A DNA stretch of 64,000 nucleotides, from contig NZ_MKTQ01000014.1 of the NCBI RefSeq assembly GCF_001898315.1, forward strand, positions 1 to 64,000, written 5' to 3'. Position numbers and translations under genes: made by a program. Shown here in pieces: positions 6,091 through 15,062 of this stretch (the stretch's first letter is position 1; the number at the start of each line of letters is the position of its first letter). The DNA is from Microbacterium sp. 70-16. GTDB lineage: Bacteria > Actinomycetota > Actinomycetes > Actinomycetales > Microbacteriaceae. Under the pieces are notes generated by a model that was not told where the DNA came from, made no database searches, and saw only the letters and a program-made list of their open reading frames with translations.

Positions 6091-7416
6091 ATGTCCGATC
6101 GCCGTCACCCCCTCCTCGCTGTCCCTCTCGCCGTCGTCCTGACCGTCACCGTCGCAGGCTGTGCCGTGACGGCGACGACGTCGTCTTCCGCCTCGTCGTC
6201 GACATCGACGTCGACGACGGTGGAGACCTCGACCGACACCTCGGCATCCACCCTCTGGGACAGCTCGACCGTGCACGAGATCTCGGTCGACTACGACGCG
6301 TCCGACTACGACGCGATGATTCAGGCCTATCTCGATTCGGGTGACAAGGAGTGGATCTCCGCGACCGTCGTGATCGACGCCGTCACCTACGAGAACGTCG
6401 GGCTCAAGCTCAAGGGCAACTCGACGCTGCGCAGTCTGTCGACGGATGCCGACGCGACGCTCAGCTCGCAGAACCCCGAAGACCTGCCGTGGATCATCCG
6501 TCTCGACAAGTACTTCGACGGGCAGAACTTCGACGGGACGACGGAGCTCGTCGTCCGCGGCAACTCGACCGAGACCTCGCTGAACGAGGCGGTCGCCCTC
6601 GGGCTGCTCGAGGACACGGGCCTCGCCGCCGAGCAGGCGATCGCGGTCCGCTTCAGCGCCGACGGGTCGGAGGAGGCGCTGCGTCTCGTGATCGAGAACC
6701 CCGACGACGAGTGGACCGAGCGTGAACTCGGTGACGGTCTGCTCTACAAGGCGGACGCCAGCGGCGACTACAGCTATCGCGGTGACGACCCGGCCTCGTA
6801 CGACGACGTGTTCGATCAGGAGGCGGGCGAGGATGACCTCACGCCGCTCATCGACTTCCTGCAGTGGATCAACGAGTCCGACGACGCGACGTTCGCGGCG
6901 GAGCTGGACCAGCACCTCGACGTCGACGCGTTCGCGACGTATCTGGCCTTCCAGGAGCTCGTCGACAACTTCGACGACATCGACGGGCCCGGCAACAACT
7001 CGTACCTCTACTACGACCCTGACACCGGCAAGATGACCGTCGTCAACTGGGATCTGAACCTCGCGTTCGGCACCTCGAACGTCGGCGGTGGTGGAGGGGG
7101 CGGCCAGATGGGCGGTGGTGGTCGCGGCGGCGCCGGCGCGGATCGCACCGATGGTGCCGCCGTGACCACCGCCGCGCGCGGTGGTGGCGGGGGCGGGTCG
7201 AACATCCTCTCCGAGAGGTTCCTCGCGAACGCCGACTTCCAGCAGCTCTACCAGGACGCGCTCACGACGCTGCAGGCCGAGCTGTTCGATTCCGGTACGG
7301 CATCCGAACTGCTCGAGGCGTGGACGACGACCCTGACCGAGGGTGCGTCCGACCTCGTCGACGCCGCGACGATCGCCTCCGACGCTGCCGCGATCTCGGC
7401 GAAGTTCCCGTCCTGA
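6091..7416 (+). CDS. CotH kinase family lipoprotein
   Basis: This 441-residue protein has a lipoprotein signal (VVLTVTVAGC lipobox, cleavage before Cys near residue 23) and a Ser/Thr-rich linker of about 35 residues. A CotH-type atypical kinase domain follows, with GLKLKGNSTLRSL, the long N-lobe, and catalytic-region phrases NNSYLYYDPDTG and VVNWDLNLAFG. CotH phosphorylates secreted coat proteins in Bacillus; in non-sporulating actinobacteria the substrate is unknown. A Gly-rich low-complexity insert (about 7085-7200, runs of GGGGGG) sits within the domain. ATG at 6091 was preferred over the in-frame TTG at 6079, which gives no signal-peptide gain. Likely anchored outside the membrane. Confidence 0.8.
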   Translation: MSDRRHPLLAVPLAVVLTVTVAGCAVTATTSSSASSSTSTSTTVETSTDTSASTLWDSSTVHEISVDYDASDYDAMIQAYLDSGDKEWISATVVIDAVTYENVGLKLKGNSTLRSLSTDADATLSSQNPEDLPWIIRLDKYFDGQNFDGTTELVVRGNSTETSLNEAVALGLLEDTGLAAEQAIAVRFSADGSEEALRLVIENPDDEWTERELGDGLLYKADASGDYSYRGDDPASYDDVFDQEAGEDDLTPLIDFLQWINESDDATFAAELDQHLDVDAFATYLAFQELVDNFDDIDGPGNNSYLYYDPDTGKMTVVNWDLNLAFGTSNVGGGGGGGQMGGGGRGGAGADRTDGAAVTTAARGGGGGGSNILSERFLANADFQQLYQDALTTLQAELFDSGTASELLEAWTTTLTEGASDLVDAATIASDAAAISAKFPS

Positions 7417-7449
7417 CCGGGCCGCAGCGGGTGGCTGGCAGCCCGGTCA
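7414..7449. terminator. Hairpin between convergent CotH and MFS genes
   Basis: TGACCGGGC at 7414-7422 pairs perfectly with GCCCGGTCA at 7441-7449 and starts inside the CotH stop codon. The inner loop is 18 bases. There is no T-run, but a bidirectional terminator between converging genes is the natural reading. Confidence 0.5.
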
Positions 7450-7458
7450 GGAGGCGGG

Positions 7459-8946
7459 TCAGTGCCCTGCCGGCATTCCGTCCGGAGCGTCGGCGGGCTT
7501 GCGGATGAGGAACGCGCTGATCAGCAGTGGCGTCGCGATGATCGCACCGAGCAGGAACGCACCGCGCGCTCCTGCCGCGCCGGCGGCTGCCGCCCCCGCG
7601 CCGGATGCCGCGGCGTTGGCACTGACCGACGACATGACCGTGATGAGCAGGGCGATGCCGGCGGCGCCGGCGACCTGCTGCACGGTCGAGACCGTCGCAC
7701 TGCCGAACGAGTAGTACTTGGGCTCGAGCGACCCGAGCGACGCGGTGAACAGCGGCGTGAACGACATCGCCAGACCGATCGACAGGAGCGTCTGGGTGAC
7801 CACGAGCATCCACACCGGCGTCGTCTCGGTGAGCGTCGTGAACCACCACAGGATGACGAGCACGCCGATCGTGCCTGGCACGAGCAGCACACGGGTGCCC
7901 CAGCGGTCGTAGATGCGGCCGATGACAGGACCCAGGAGGCCCATCGCGAGCGCACCCGGCAGCACGACCAGGCCCGACTCGGTCGCGGACAGACCCAGTG
8001 TGCCCTGCAGGTAGAGCGGCAGCGCCGTGATCACGCCGAAGAACGCGAGCGACATGACGGCGAAGTGCGCGACCGACAGCGAGAAGTTGCCCGAGCGGAA
8101 GATGCGCAGGTCGAGCAGCGCGTCGTCGACCCGCTGCAGCACCAGTTGGCGCCACACGAACAGACCGAGCGAGACGATGCCGACCGACAGCGAGATCACG
8201 AGGGTCGCGGTCACGACCTGGTCCGCCGCGGCGGACGCACCGCTCTCGGCGCCGCCGATCTGACTGAGCCCGTAGACGAGGCCGCCGAAGCCGAGCGCCG
8301 ACAGGATCACCGAAAGGATGTCCAGCGGCGCGTGCGAGGTCTCGCCGAGGTTCTGGATCCAGCGCACGCCGACGATCAGCGCCGCGAGCGCGATCGGCAG
8401 GACGATCGCGAAGATCCAGCGCCAGCTGAGCGTGTCGAGCACGATGCCGGCCATCGTCGGGCCGATCGCGGGCGCGAGCGAGATCACGACGCTGACGCGG
8501 CCCATCATGCGCCCGCGCAGGTGCGGCGGCACGACGTCCATGAGGGTCGTCATGAGCAGCGGCATCATGATCGCCGTGCCGGATGCCTGGATGACGCGCG
8601 CGATCAGCAGCACCGTGAATCCGGGCGAGACAAGTGCGACGAGCGTGCCGAGTGAGAACAGCCCCATCGCCGTGGCGAACATGGCCCGGGTCGAGAAGCG
8701 GCGCAGCAGGAAGCCGGTGGTGGGGATCACAACCGCCATCGTGAGCATGAACGCGGTCGTGAGCCACTGGGCGTCGACGGCGGTGATGCCGAGATCACCG
8801 ATGAGGTGCGGGATCGCGACGCCCATCGTGGTCTCGTTGAGGATCGCGACGAAGGCGGCTGCCAGCAGCAGCCAGATGACGCGGTTCTCTTTCGCGCCCA
8901 CCGTCGTGGGCGGGGTATGGACGGAGCCGGTGGGAGCGGAAGTCAT
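7459..8946 (-). CDS. DHA2-family MFS multidrug exporter (EmrB/QacA type)
   Basis: This 495-residue membrane protein is in the size range of 14-helix DHA2 drug:proton antiporters. Visible features are an opening helix after KENRVIWLLLAAAFVAILNETTMGVAIPHL, a motif C-like stretch SLAPAIGPTMAGIV, motif A-like RRFSTRAMF and a second-half GLLGPVIGRIYDRWGTR. The first motif has N-E-T in place of the usual D-x-T. A soluble central region and an Ala/Gly-rich last loop are present. The ATG at 8946 has GAGGAGACC upstream. No regulator adjoins it, so the drug specificity and induction are unknown. Confidence 0.85.
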   Translation of the reverse strand: MTSAPTGSVHTPPTTVGAKENRVIWLLLAAAFVAILNETTMGVAIPHLIGDLGITAVDAQWLTTAFMLTMAVVIPTTGFLLRRFSTRAMFATAMGLFSLGTLVALVSPGFTVLLIARVIQASGTAIMMPLLMTTLMDVVPPHLRGRMMGRVSVVISLAPAIGPTMAGIVLDTLSWRWIFAIVLPIALAALIVGVRWIQNLGETSHAPLDILSVILSALGFGGLVYGLSQIGGAESGASAAADQVVTATLVISLSVGIVSLGLFVWRQLVLQRVDDALLDLRIFRSGNFSLSVAHFAVMSLAFFGVITALPLYLQGTLGLSATESGLVVLPGALAMGLLGPVIGRIYDRWGTRVLLVPGTIGVLVILWWFTTLTETTPVWMLVVTQTLLSIGLAMSFTPLFTASLGSLEPKYYSFGSATVSTVQQVAGAAGIALLITVMSSVSANAAASGAGAAAAGAAGARGAFLLGAIIATPLLISAFLIRKPADAPDGMPAGH

Positions 8947-9093
8947 GGGTCTCCTCGGATCGGCGCGGATCAGCGGTGCAGCAGAATGTGCGGAAGGCGG
9001 GCAGGGGAGGCCGTGCCCGGGATCCGGGACGAACTCCAAGGGTAACCGCCGGGTCGGACATGCTATTCCCGATCCCGGTGAGACGATCGCGCC

Positions 9094-9744
9094 ATGGCAT
9101 CGCATCGTCACTCCCGCCTCGCCGTGCGCGGACCCGTCTCGATCGCCGCCGGCGTCGTCGTCGCCGCGGCATCCGTTCCGTTCCTCGGCTGGATCGTGGG
9201 CCTGCTCGCCGGCTGGAGCGTGCTCGCGATCGTAAACGTCGCATGGCTGCTGAGCACGATCTGGCCGATGGATGCCGCGCAGACCCGCGCCCACGCGACG
9301 CGGGACGACCCCGGGCGGGCGACGGCCCGCGTCATCGCGCTGGTCGGCAGCCTCGCGAGCCTCCTCGCCGTCGTCGCGGTGCTGATCCGCCAGCACGGTC
9401 AGCCGGCGATGACATTCGCCGTGGCCGGCATCGCGATCATCGCGGTCGTGTCGTCGTGGGCGCTCATCCAGGTCGACTACCTGCTGCGCTACGCGCACCG
9501 TTACTACGCGCACGGCGAACTCTCCGGCGCAGCGCGCGGCATTGACTTCAATCAGGAGGAAGACCCGATGTACTCCGACTTCGGCTACTTCTCGGTCGGT
9601 CTCGGCATGACCTATCAGGTGTCGGACACCAACGTCACGACGAACGAGATCCGCCGGATCGTCGTCGCCCAGACGCTGCTCGCGTACCTGTTCGGAGCGG
9701 TGATTCTGGCATCCGTCATCAACCTCGTCGCGGGGCTCGGGTGA
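9094..9744 (+). CDS. DUF1345 membrane protein
   Basis: This 216-residue integral membrane protein has about five hydrophobic helices. It carries DUF1345 hallmarks: an early VPFLGWIVGLLAGW segment, NVAWLLSTIW, the loop RYAHRYYAHGELSGAARGIDFNQEEDPMYSDFGYFSVGLGMTYQVSDTNVTTNEIRRIV, and a final LLAYLFGAVILASVINL helix. The function of DUF1345 is unknown. The ATG follows a weak -10-like GACGAT by six bases and has no clear ribosome-binding site. It lies 23 bp from the ABC exporter gene but that gene has its own promoter. Confidence 0.8.
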   Translation: MASHRHSRLAVRGPVSIAAGVVVAAASVPFLGWIVGLLAGWSVLAIVNVAWLLSTIWPMDAAQTRAHATRDDPGRATARVIALVGSLASLLAVVAVLIRQHGQPAMTFAVAGIAIIAVVSSWALIQVDYLLRYAHRYYAHGELSGAARGIDFNQEEDPMYSDFGYFSVGLGMTYQVSDTNVTTNEIRRIVVAQTLLAYLFGAVILASVINLVAGLG

Positions 9745-9754
9745 TGCGCGTGGC

Positions 9755-9760
9755 TAGAGT
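9755..9760 (+). promoter_or_regulatory. Putative -10 element (TAGAGT) for the ABC exporter
   Basis: TAGAGT is six bases before the ATG at 9767, just after the DUF1345 stop. It suggests independent leaderless expression of the exporter. Confidence 0.5.
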
Positions 9761-9766
9761 GACCGC

Positions 9767-11812
9767 ATGAGTATGGGCGGCCACGGCGGCGGAATGGGCG
9801 GACGCGGGCCGGGGCCGGGCAGGGGTATGGATGCCGCGGCGCAGCGCAGACTCAACGCCGAGGCGCCGAAGATCCCGCACCTGGGGCGCCGCGCGATGGC
9901 GCTGTTCCGCCCGTATCTCGGCCGGATCCTGATCACCGGCATCCTCGTCATCGTGGGCGCTGCGATCGCCGTCATCCCGCCGTTGATCGTGCAGCGCATC
10001 TTCGACGACGCGCTCTTTCCGGTCGACGGATCGGCGCCCGACCTCGGCCTGCTGTGGCGGCTCGTGGGCATCATGGTCGGCCTGTTCCTGCTGTCGGCCG
10101 CGCTCGGCGTCACCCAGACGTGGTTCACCGCGACCGTCGGCAACGCCGTGACGGGTGACCTGCGCGTGAAGCTCTTCGACCACCTGCAGGCGATGGAACT
10201 GGGCTTTTTCACCCGCACGAAGACCGGCGTCATCCAGTCGCGCCTGCAGAACGACGTCGGCGGCGTCTCGGGTGTGCTCACCAACACGGTGACGAGCATC
10301 CTCGGCAACGTCGTGACGGTGATCTCGGCGCTCGTCGCGATGCTCCTGCTCGACTGGCGGCTGACGATCATCGCGGTCGTGCTCATGCCGATCCTCATCT
10401 TCGTGCAGCGGCGCGTCGGACAGGGGCGGGCCCGCATCGCGGGGCAGACGCAGGAGTCGCTGTCGGAGCTCACGAGCATCACGCAGGAGACGCTGTCGGT
10501 CTCCGGAATCCTGCTGTCGAAGTCGTTCAACCGGCAGCGCGCCGAGTCGACGCGGTTCCGCGACGAGAACGCCAATCAGGTGCGGCTGCAGGTGCGGCGG
10601 GCGATGAGCGGACAGGGGTTCTTCGCGGTCGTGCAGGTGCTGATGGCATCCGTTCCCGCCGTCATCTACCTCGTCTCGGGGTACTTGATCACGGGCGGCG
10701 ACGGCGCGGCAGTCATCACGGCCGGCACCGTCGTCGCGTTCACGACGGTGCAGGCGCGGCTGCTGCAGCCGCTGATGGGACTCATGCGCGTCGCACTCGA
10801 CGTGCAGACCTCGGGGGCGCTGTTCGCGCGCATCTTCGAGTACCTCGACATGGTGCCCGCGATCCAGGATGCCCCGGGTGCCATCACCGTCGCTGCCGCG
10901 CCCGGACCGATCGGGCGCATCGAGTTCCAGGACGTCACGTTCCGCTATCCCGATGCGACGGCCGAGGCGCGGCCGACCCTCGACGGGGTGTCGTTCGTCG
11001 CCGAGCACGGCCAGCACGTGGCGTTCGTCGGACCCTCGGGTGCGGGCAAGACGACCGTGCTCTACCTCGCGCCGCGCCTGTACGAGGTGTCGGGCGGGAG
11101 CGTCCTGTTCGCGGGGGAGGATGTCCGCCGGCTGACGCACGAGTCGATCATCGACCACATCGGCATCGTGTCGCAGGAGACGTACCTCTTCCACGCGACG
11201 ATCCGCGAGAACCTGCGCTACGCGAAGCCCGATGCGACGGATGCCGAGATCGTCGCGGCCTGCACGGCGGCGAACATCCACCACATCATCGAGGGGTTCG
11301 CGCAGGGCTACGACACGGTCGTGGGGGAGCGGGGCTACCGGCTCTCGGGCGGCGAGAAGCAGCGCATCGCGATCGCCCGCGTGCTGCTGAAGGACCCGCC
11401 CGTGCTGCTGCTGGACGAGGCGACGAGCGCGCTCGACACCGTCTCGGAGCGTGTCGTGCAGGAGGCGCTCGAGGCAGCGGCATCCGGTCGCACGACCCTG
11501 TCGATCGCGCACCGCCTGTCGACCATCGTCGGCGCCGACGTCATCCACGTCGTCGACGCAGGGCGGATCGTCGAGTCGGGCACGCACGCCGAGCTGCTGG
11601 CCGCGGGTGGCCTCTACGCCGAGCTCGCCGCCGAGCAGATGGCCGCGGCGCGGATCGAGGGCATGGATACCGGGGCACAGCCGGCGGCGCTGCCCGACCG
11701 GCGCGCCGATCGGGCGCCGGCGGGCGCCGCGGGTGAGGACGCCGCGCGACTCGTGGCCGACCCGCCCGATCCGGAGCACATCGCACCCGCGGACTGGGCG
11801 GGCGCCGAGTAG
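9767..11812 (+). CDS. ABC transporter, fused permease/ATP-binding exporter
   Basis: This 681-residue half-transporter has a Gly-rich N-terminus (MGGHGGGMGGRGPGPGRG), six transmembrane helices over about residues 50-320, and a nucleotide-binding domain with GPSGAGKTT, signature LSGGEKQRIAIARVLL, Walker B VLLLDEATSALD and H-loop SIAHRLSTI. It is an MsbA/BmrA-type exporter. No partner half adjoins it, so it probably homodimerises. The last 50 residues are Pro/Ala-rich and poorly conserved. Substrate is unknown. Confidence 0.9.
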   Translation: MSMGGHGGGMGGRGPGPGRGMDAAAQRRLNAEAPKIPHLGRRAMALFRPYLGRILITGILVIVGAAIAVIPPLIVQRIFDDALFPVDGSAPDLGLLWRLVGIMVGLFLLSAALGVTQTWFTATVGNAVTGDLRVKLFDHLQAMELGFFTRTKTGVIQSRLQNDVGGVSGVLTNTVTSILGNVVTVISALVAMLLLDWRLTIIAVVLMPILIFVQRRVGQGRARIAGQTQESLSELTSITQETLSVSGILLSKSFNRQRAESTRFRDENANQVRLQVRRAMSGQGFFAVVQVLMASVPAVIYLVSGYLITGGDGAAVITAGTVVAFTTVQARLLQPLMGLMRVALDVQTSGALFARIFEYLDMVPAIQDAPGAITVAAAPGPIGRIEFQDVTFRYPDATAEARPTLDGVSFVAEHGQHVAFVGPSGAGKTTVLYLAPRLYEVSGGSVLFAGEDVRRLTHESIIDHIGIVSQETYLFHATIRENLRYAKPDATDAEIVAACTAANIHHIIEGFAQGYDTVVGERGYRLSGGEKQRIAIARVLLKDPPVLLLDEATSALDTVSERVVQEALEAAASGRTTLSIAHRLSTIVGADVIHVVDAGRIVESGTHAELLAAGGLYAELAAEQMAAARIEGMDTGAQPAALPDRRADRAPAGAAGEDAARLVADPPDPEHIAPADWAGAE

Positions 11813-11825
11813 ACCCGCGGTTCGA

Positions 11826-12023
11826 TCAGGGTGCTTCGTCGCCCCAGTCCTCGGAGCCGATCGCGTCGGTCGGCTCGGGGGTCGCCTCGCGGTCCTTCAA
11901 CACCTCGGGCGTCGGGTTGACGAGCTCCTCCGGGGACTGGCTCTGCAGGTCGTCGATCTCTTTCCGCAGCTTGGCGAGGTCAGGGACGGCGGGCGTCTCG
12001 GGCAGGTTCTCGGGAGTGCTCAT
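11826..12023 (-). CDS. Small acidic conserved protein
   Basis: This 65-residue soluble protein (MSTPENLPETP... GSEDWGDEAP) has one short amphipathic helix (LAKLRKEIDDLQSQSPEELV) between proline/acid-rich ends. I know no functional family. The clean TAGGGT -10 six bases before the ATG and good codon bias argue it is real. It converges with the ABC exporter, 13 bp between stops. Confidence 0.6.
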   Translation of the reverse strand: MSTPENLPETPAVPDLAKLRKEIDDLQSQSPEELVNPTPEVLKDREATPEPTDAIGSEDWGDEAP

Positions 12024-12029
12024 GCCGCC

Positions 12030-12035
12030 ACCCTA
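12030..12035 (-). promoter_or_regulatory. Putative -10 element (TAGGGT) for the 65-residue protein
   Basis: On the minus strand TAGGGT lies six bases upstream of the ATG at 12023 with no ribosome-binding site, the leaderless layout repeated in this window. Confidence 0.5.
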
Positions 12036-12046
12036 GTCGGGTCGGA

Positions 12047-13018
12047 TCACCAGAGGGAGGCGGCGGCGCGGAGGTCAGCCGTCGCGGCATCCAGCTCGAC
12101 GGCGTCGAGTGCGGCGCGAGCCGTGAGCTCGCGCACGAACGCGCCGAGTGCGCGACGGTACGCGGCATCCGGATGCGTCTGCGCGATGCGCACGAGCGAC
12201 GGGGTGTCCATCTCGAGGATGAGGCGCACGCGGGCGCGCGCAGCCGTGCGCTGCTCGGCCGCGTCGAGCACGGCGATGCCTCCGCGCATGGCTTCGAGGT
12301 AGTCGGCCAGCACGGGCAGCGTGCCCTTGCCCTGGGTGATCGAGGTGCCGTCGGCGCGCTCGCGCCAGTGCACGACGACGTCGGGCAGGACGTCGATCGC
12401 GCGCGCATGCACGTACAGGCGCTGCGTCACGATCTGGTCTTCGTAGAGCTTGCCCTCGGGGAAGCGCAGGCCGTGCCGGCGCCACAGCTCGATGCGGCTG
12501 ACCTTCGACCAGGCAACGATGTTGCCCGACACCTCGGGGTGGTCAGTCAGGGTGGTGCGCGTGCGCGCGGGAACGGTCGCCGCGGTGACCCAGGGCTGCA
12601 CGACGCCCGCGCGGTAGGCGCCGCCGGCGTCTGCGCGCAGCCGCACGTAGGCGCCGACTGCGATGTCGCTGCCCGATGCGGTCAGGGCGCCCGTGAGTAC
12701 CTCGAGGGCCGTCGGCGTCATGACGTCGTCGGCGTCGAGGAACCCGACGAACGGCGTCTCGACGAGGTCGAGCCCCTGGTTGCGGGCGGCGCTGAGGCCG
12801 CGCGAAGTGTCGTTGCGGACGAGCGTGAAGCGCGGGTCGGATGCCGCGGCATCCGCGAACAGCTCGCTCGTTCCGTCGCGCGAGCCGTCGTCGACGAGGA
12901 TCGCCCGCCACGCCGTCAGCGTCTGCGCGCGGAGCGAGTCGAGCGCTTCGGCGGCGTAGGCCGCGACGTCGCGTCCGGGGACGATCACGGTGACGACGGG
13001 GGGAGCGGGGAGGATCAC
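12047..13018 (-). CDS. Family 2 glycosyltransferase
   Basis: This 323-residue GT-A enzyme has VTVIVPGRDVAAYAAEALDSLRAQTL, the nucleotide-binding LVDDGSRDGTSEL, GLSAARNQGL and the metal-binding GFLDADDVM (DxD). A later ED motif-like KLYEDQIVTQRLYVHA segment is typical of GT2 enzymes adding sugars to polysaccharides. Its GTG overlaps the TGA of the cysteine desulfurase gene (GTGA), so it is translated from the NAD operon message. Why a glycosyltransferase rides there is unclear; it is probably a passenger. Acceptor and sugar are unknown. Confidence 0.85.
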   Translation of the reverse strand: MILPAPPVVTVIVPGRDVAAYAAEALDSLRAQTLTAWRAILVDDGSRDGTSELFADAAASDPRFTLVRNDTSRGLSAARNQGLDLVETPFVGFLDADDVMTPTALEVLTGALTASGSDIAVGAYVRLRADAGGAYRAGVVQPWVTAATVPARTRTTLTDHPEVSGNIVAWSKVSRIELWRRHGLRFPEGKLYEDQIVTQRLYVHARAIDVLPDVVVHWRERADGTSITQGKGTLPVLADYLEAMRGGIAVLDAAEQRTAARARVRLILEMDTPSLVRIAQTHPDAAYRRALGAFVRELTARAALDAVELDAATADLRAAASLW

Positions 13019-14157
13019 GCGCCCGATCGTACCGCCGCGACGGAGGCTGCCAGCGCGTCGGCGACGGATATGACGTCGCCCCGCTCGCGGTGGTCGAACG
13101 TGAACCGCACGGCGGTCTGGGCGACCTCGGGGGCGATGCCGCACGCGAGCAGGACGTGCGATGGCTCGTCGCTGCCCGCCGCGCACGCCGATCCGCTCGA
13201 GGTCACGAACCCGCGCCGCTCGAGTTCGAGCAGCACCGCCTCGCCGCTCGTTCCGGCGAACGTGAAGCTCGCCGTGCCGGGGAGGCGACGCGTCGGATGC
13301 CCCGTGAGTCGCGCGCTGGGGACGCGCTCGAGGACGCGGGCGATGAACGCGTCACGCAGCGCGCTCACGCGGGATGCGGACTCGGCGCGCTCGGCCTCGG
13401 CGAGTTCGAGGGCGGTTGTGAGCCCGATGATGCCGGCGAGGTTCTCCGTGCCGCTGCGGCGGTCGCGCTCCTGCCCGCCGCCGTGGAGGACGGGCTCGAG
13501 CGGCAGCCGCGACCGCACCGCGAGCAGGCCGATGCCCTGCGGTGCGCCGACCTTGTGTCCCGCCAGCGACAGCGCGTCGGCGCCGGTGCCGGCCAGCGGC
13601 AGCCAGCCGGCGGCCTGGACGGCGTCGAGGTGCAACGGCACGCCGGCCGCTGCGGTGACGGATGCCAGGGCCGCGGCATCCTGCACCGTGCCGATCTCGT
13701 TGTTGGCGTACCCGATGCTGACGACGGCCGTGTCGGGGCGGATCGCCGCGGCGAGGTCGTCGGGGTCGACGGTGCCGGTCGCGTCGACGGGTAGGCGCGT
13801 GACGGCGAAGCCGTGCACACGCTCGAGGTAGTCGCACGAGGCGAGGATCGCCTCGTGCTCGATGGCGGTCGTGATGACGTGCACGGGTGCCCGACGGCGC
13901 AGGGCCGCGCCGATTGCGAGCCCCTTGACGGCGAGGTTGTCGGCCTCGGTGCCGCCCGAAGTGAACACGATGTCGGCGGGGCGGAAGCCGAGCACGCGCG
14001 CCACGCGCGCGCGGGCGTCGGCGAGGGCCGCGGCGGCGGCCTCGCCGACCGTGTGGTGGCTCGACGGGTTGCCGAAGCGCTCGGTGAGGTACGGGAGCAT
14101 CGCCTGCAGCACCTCCGGGCGGACGGGGGTCGTCGCGGCGTGGTCGAGGTAGCGCAT
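13015..14157 (-). CDS. Cysteine desulfurase, NifS/IscS-like, NAD operon
   Basis: This 380-residue class V aminotransferase-fold PLP enzyme begins YLDHAATTPVRPEV. PLP Lys is K202 in SLAGHKVG, and the catalytic loop is SSGSACAAGSDEPSH with Cys C325. It makes persulfide from cysteine. Placed last in the nadA-nadB-nadC block it most likely builds or repairs the [4Fe-4S] cluster of quinolinate synthase NadA, a linkage known from several bacteria. The usual general suf genes are not adjacent. Its start lies 35 bp after nadC; its end overlaps the glycosyltransferase. Confidence 0.9.
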   Translation of the reverse strand: MRYLDHAATTPVRPEVLQAMLPYLTERFGNPSSHHTVGEAAAAALADARARVARVLGFRPADIVFTSGGTEADNLAVKGLAIGAALRRRAPVHVITTAIEHEAILASCDYLERVHGFAVTRLPVDATGTVDPDDLAAAIRPDTAVVSIGYANNEIGTVQDAAALASVTAAAGVPLHLDAVQAAGWLPLAGTGADALSLAGHKVGAPQGIGLLAVRSRLPLEPVLHGGGQERDRRSGTENLAGIIGLTTALELAEAERAESASRVSALRDAFIARVLERVPSARLTGHPTRRLPGTASFTFAGTSGEAVLLELERRGFVTSSGSACAAGSDEPSHVLLACGIAPEVAQTAVRFTFDHRERGDVISVADALAASVAAVRSGA

Positions 14158-14192
14158 GGTTCGTTGCTGGCTGTTGGCGTGTTCGTCGTTCG

Positions 14193-15062
14193 TCAGGCGT
14201 CCAGGCGCACGTCGAGGCCGAGGTCGAGCGCACGCGCGGAGTGCGTGAGCGCGCCGACCGAGATCACGTCGACGCCCGTTGCCGCGATCGCGGGGACGCT
14301 CTCCAGGGTCACGCCGCCGGAGGCCTCGACGATCGTGCGGCCCGCGATGCATTCGACGCCCGTGCGAAGGTCATCGATGCTGAAGTTGTCGAGCATGATC
14401 GTGCCGACGCCGCGCGGGCCGGTGCCCGCAGCGAGCACCGCGTCGAGCTGATCGAGGCGGTCGATCTCGACCTCGAGATGCGCCGTGTGCGGGAGCGCGG
14501 CGCGCGCGGCCTGCAGCGCGGCCGTGATCGAGCCGTGCTGGGCGACGAGGACGGCGAGGTGGTTGTCCTTCGCCATGACGGCATCCGACAGGCTGAACCG
14601 GTGGTTGTGCCCGCCGCCGCTGCGAACGGCGTGCCGTTCGAAGCGGCGCAGTCCCGGCGTCGTCTTGCGGGTGTCGGCGATGCGGGCGGCGGTGCCGCCC
14701 GCGGCGGCGACGTAGGCCGCCGTGAGGCTCGCGATGCCGCTCATGCGCTGCGTGAAGTTCAGCCCGATGCGCTCGGCCGTGAGCACTCCCCGCGCGGGGC
14801 CTGCGACGGTCGCGAGCACGTCGCCGGCGATGAACACGTCGCCGTCGGCGGCGTGCAGCCGCACCGCGATGCTCGGATCGGTGAGGGCGAACGCGGCGGC
14901 GAAGACTTCGCCGCCGCTGAACACCCCCGCCTCGCGCGCCCGGAGCTCGGCCGTCGCCACGGCATCCGCCGGAATCAGCGTCTCGCTCGTGAGGTCGCCC
15001 CACGGGGCATCCTCGTCGAGCGCCGCCTGCACGACGGTGTCGATGTGGCTTCGGGTCAGCAT
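14193..15062 (-). CDS. nadC: Nicotinate-nucleotide pyrophosphorylase (quinolinate phosphoribosyltransferase)
   Basis: This 289-residue protein converts quinolinate and PRPP to nicotinate mononucleotide. Visible are the LDEDAPWGDLTSETLIP start, FTQRMSGIAS, ADTRKTTPGLRRFERHAVRSGGGHNHRFSLSDAVMAKDNHL with the substrate-binding Arg/Lys/His residues, LEVEIDRLDQL, IMLDNF and EASGGV. All are diagnostic. The ATG overlaps the end of nadB by 7 bp. Third step of de novo NAD synthesis in this operon. Confidence 0.95.
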   Translation of the reverse strand: MLTRSHIDTVVQAALDEDAPWGDLTSETLIPADAVATAELRAREAGVFSGGEVFAAAFALTDPSIAVRLHAADGDVFIAGDVLATVAGPARGVLTAERIGLNFTQRMSGIASLTAAYVAAAGGTAARIADTRKTTPGLRRFERHAVRSGGGHNHRFSLSDAVMAKDNHLAVLVAQHGSITAALQAARAALPHTAHLEVEIDRLDQLDAVLAAGTGPRGVGTIMLDNFSIDDLRTGVECIAGRTIVEASGGVTLESVPAIAATGVDVISVGALTHSARALDLGLDVRLDA

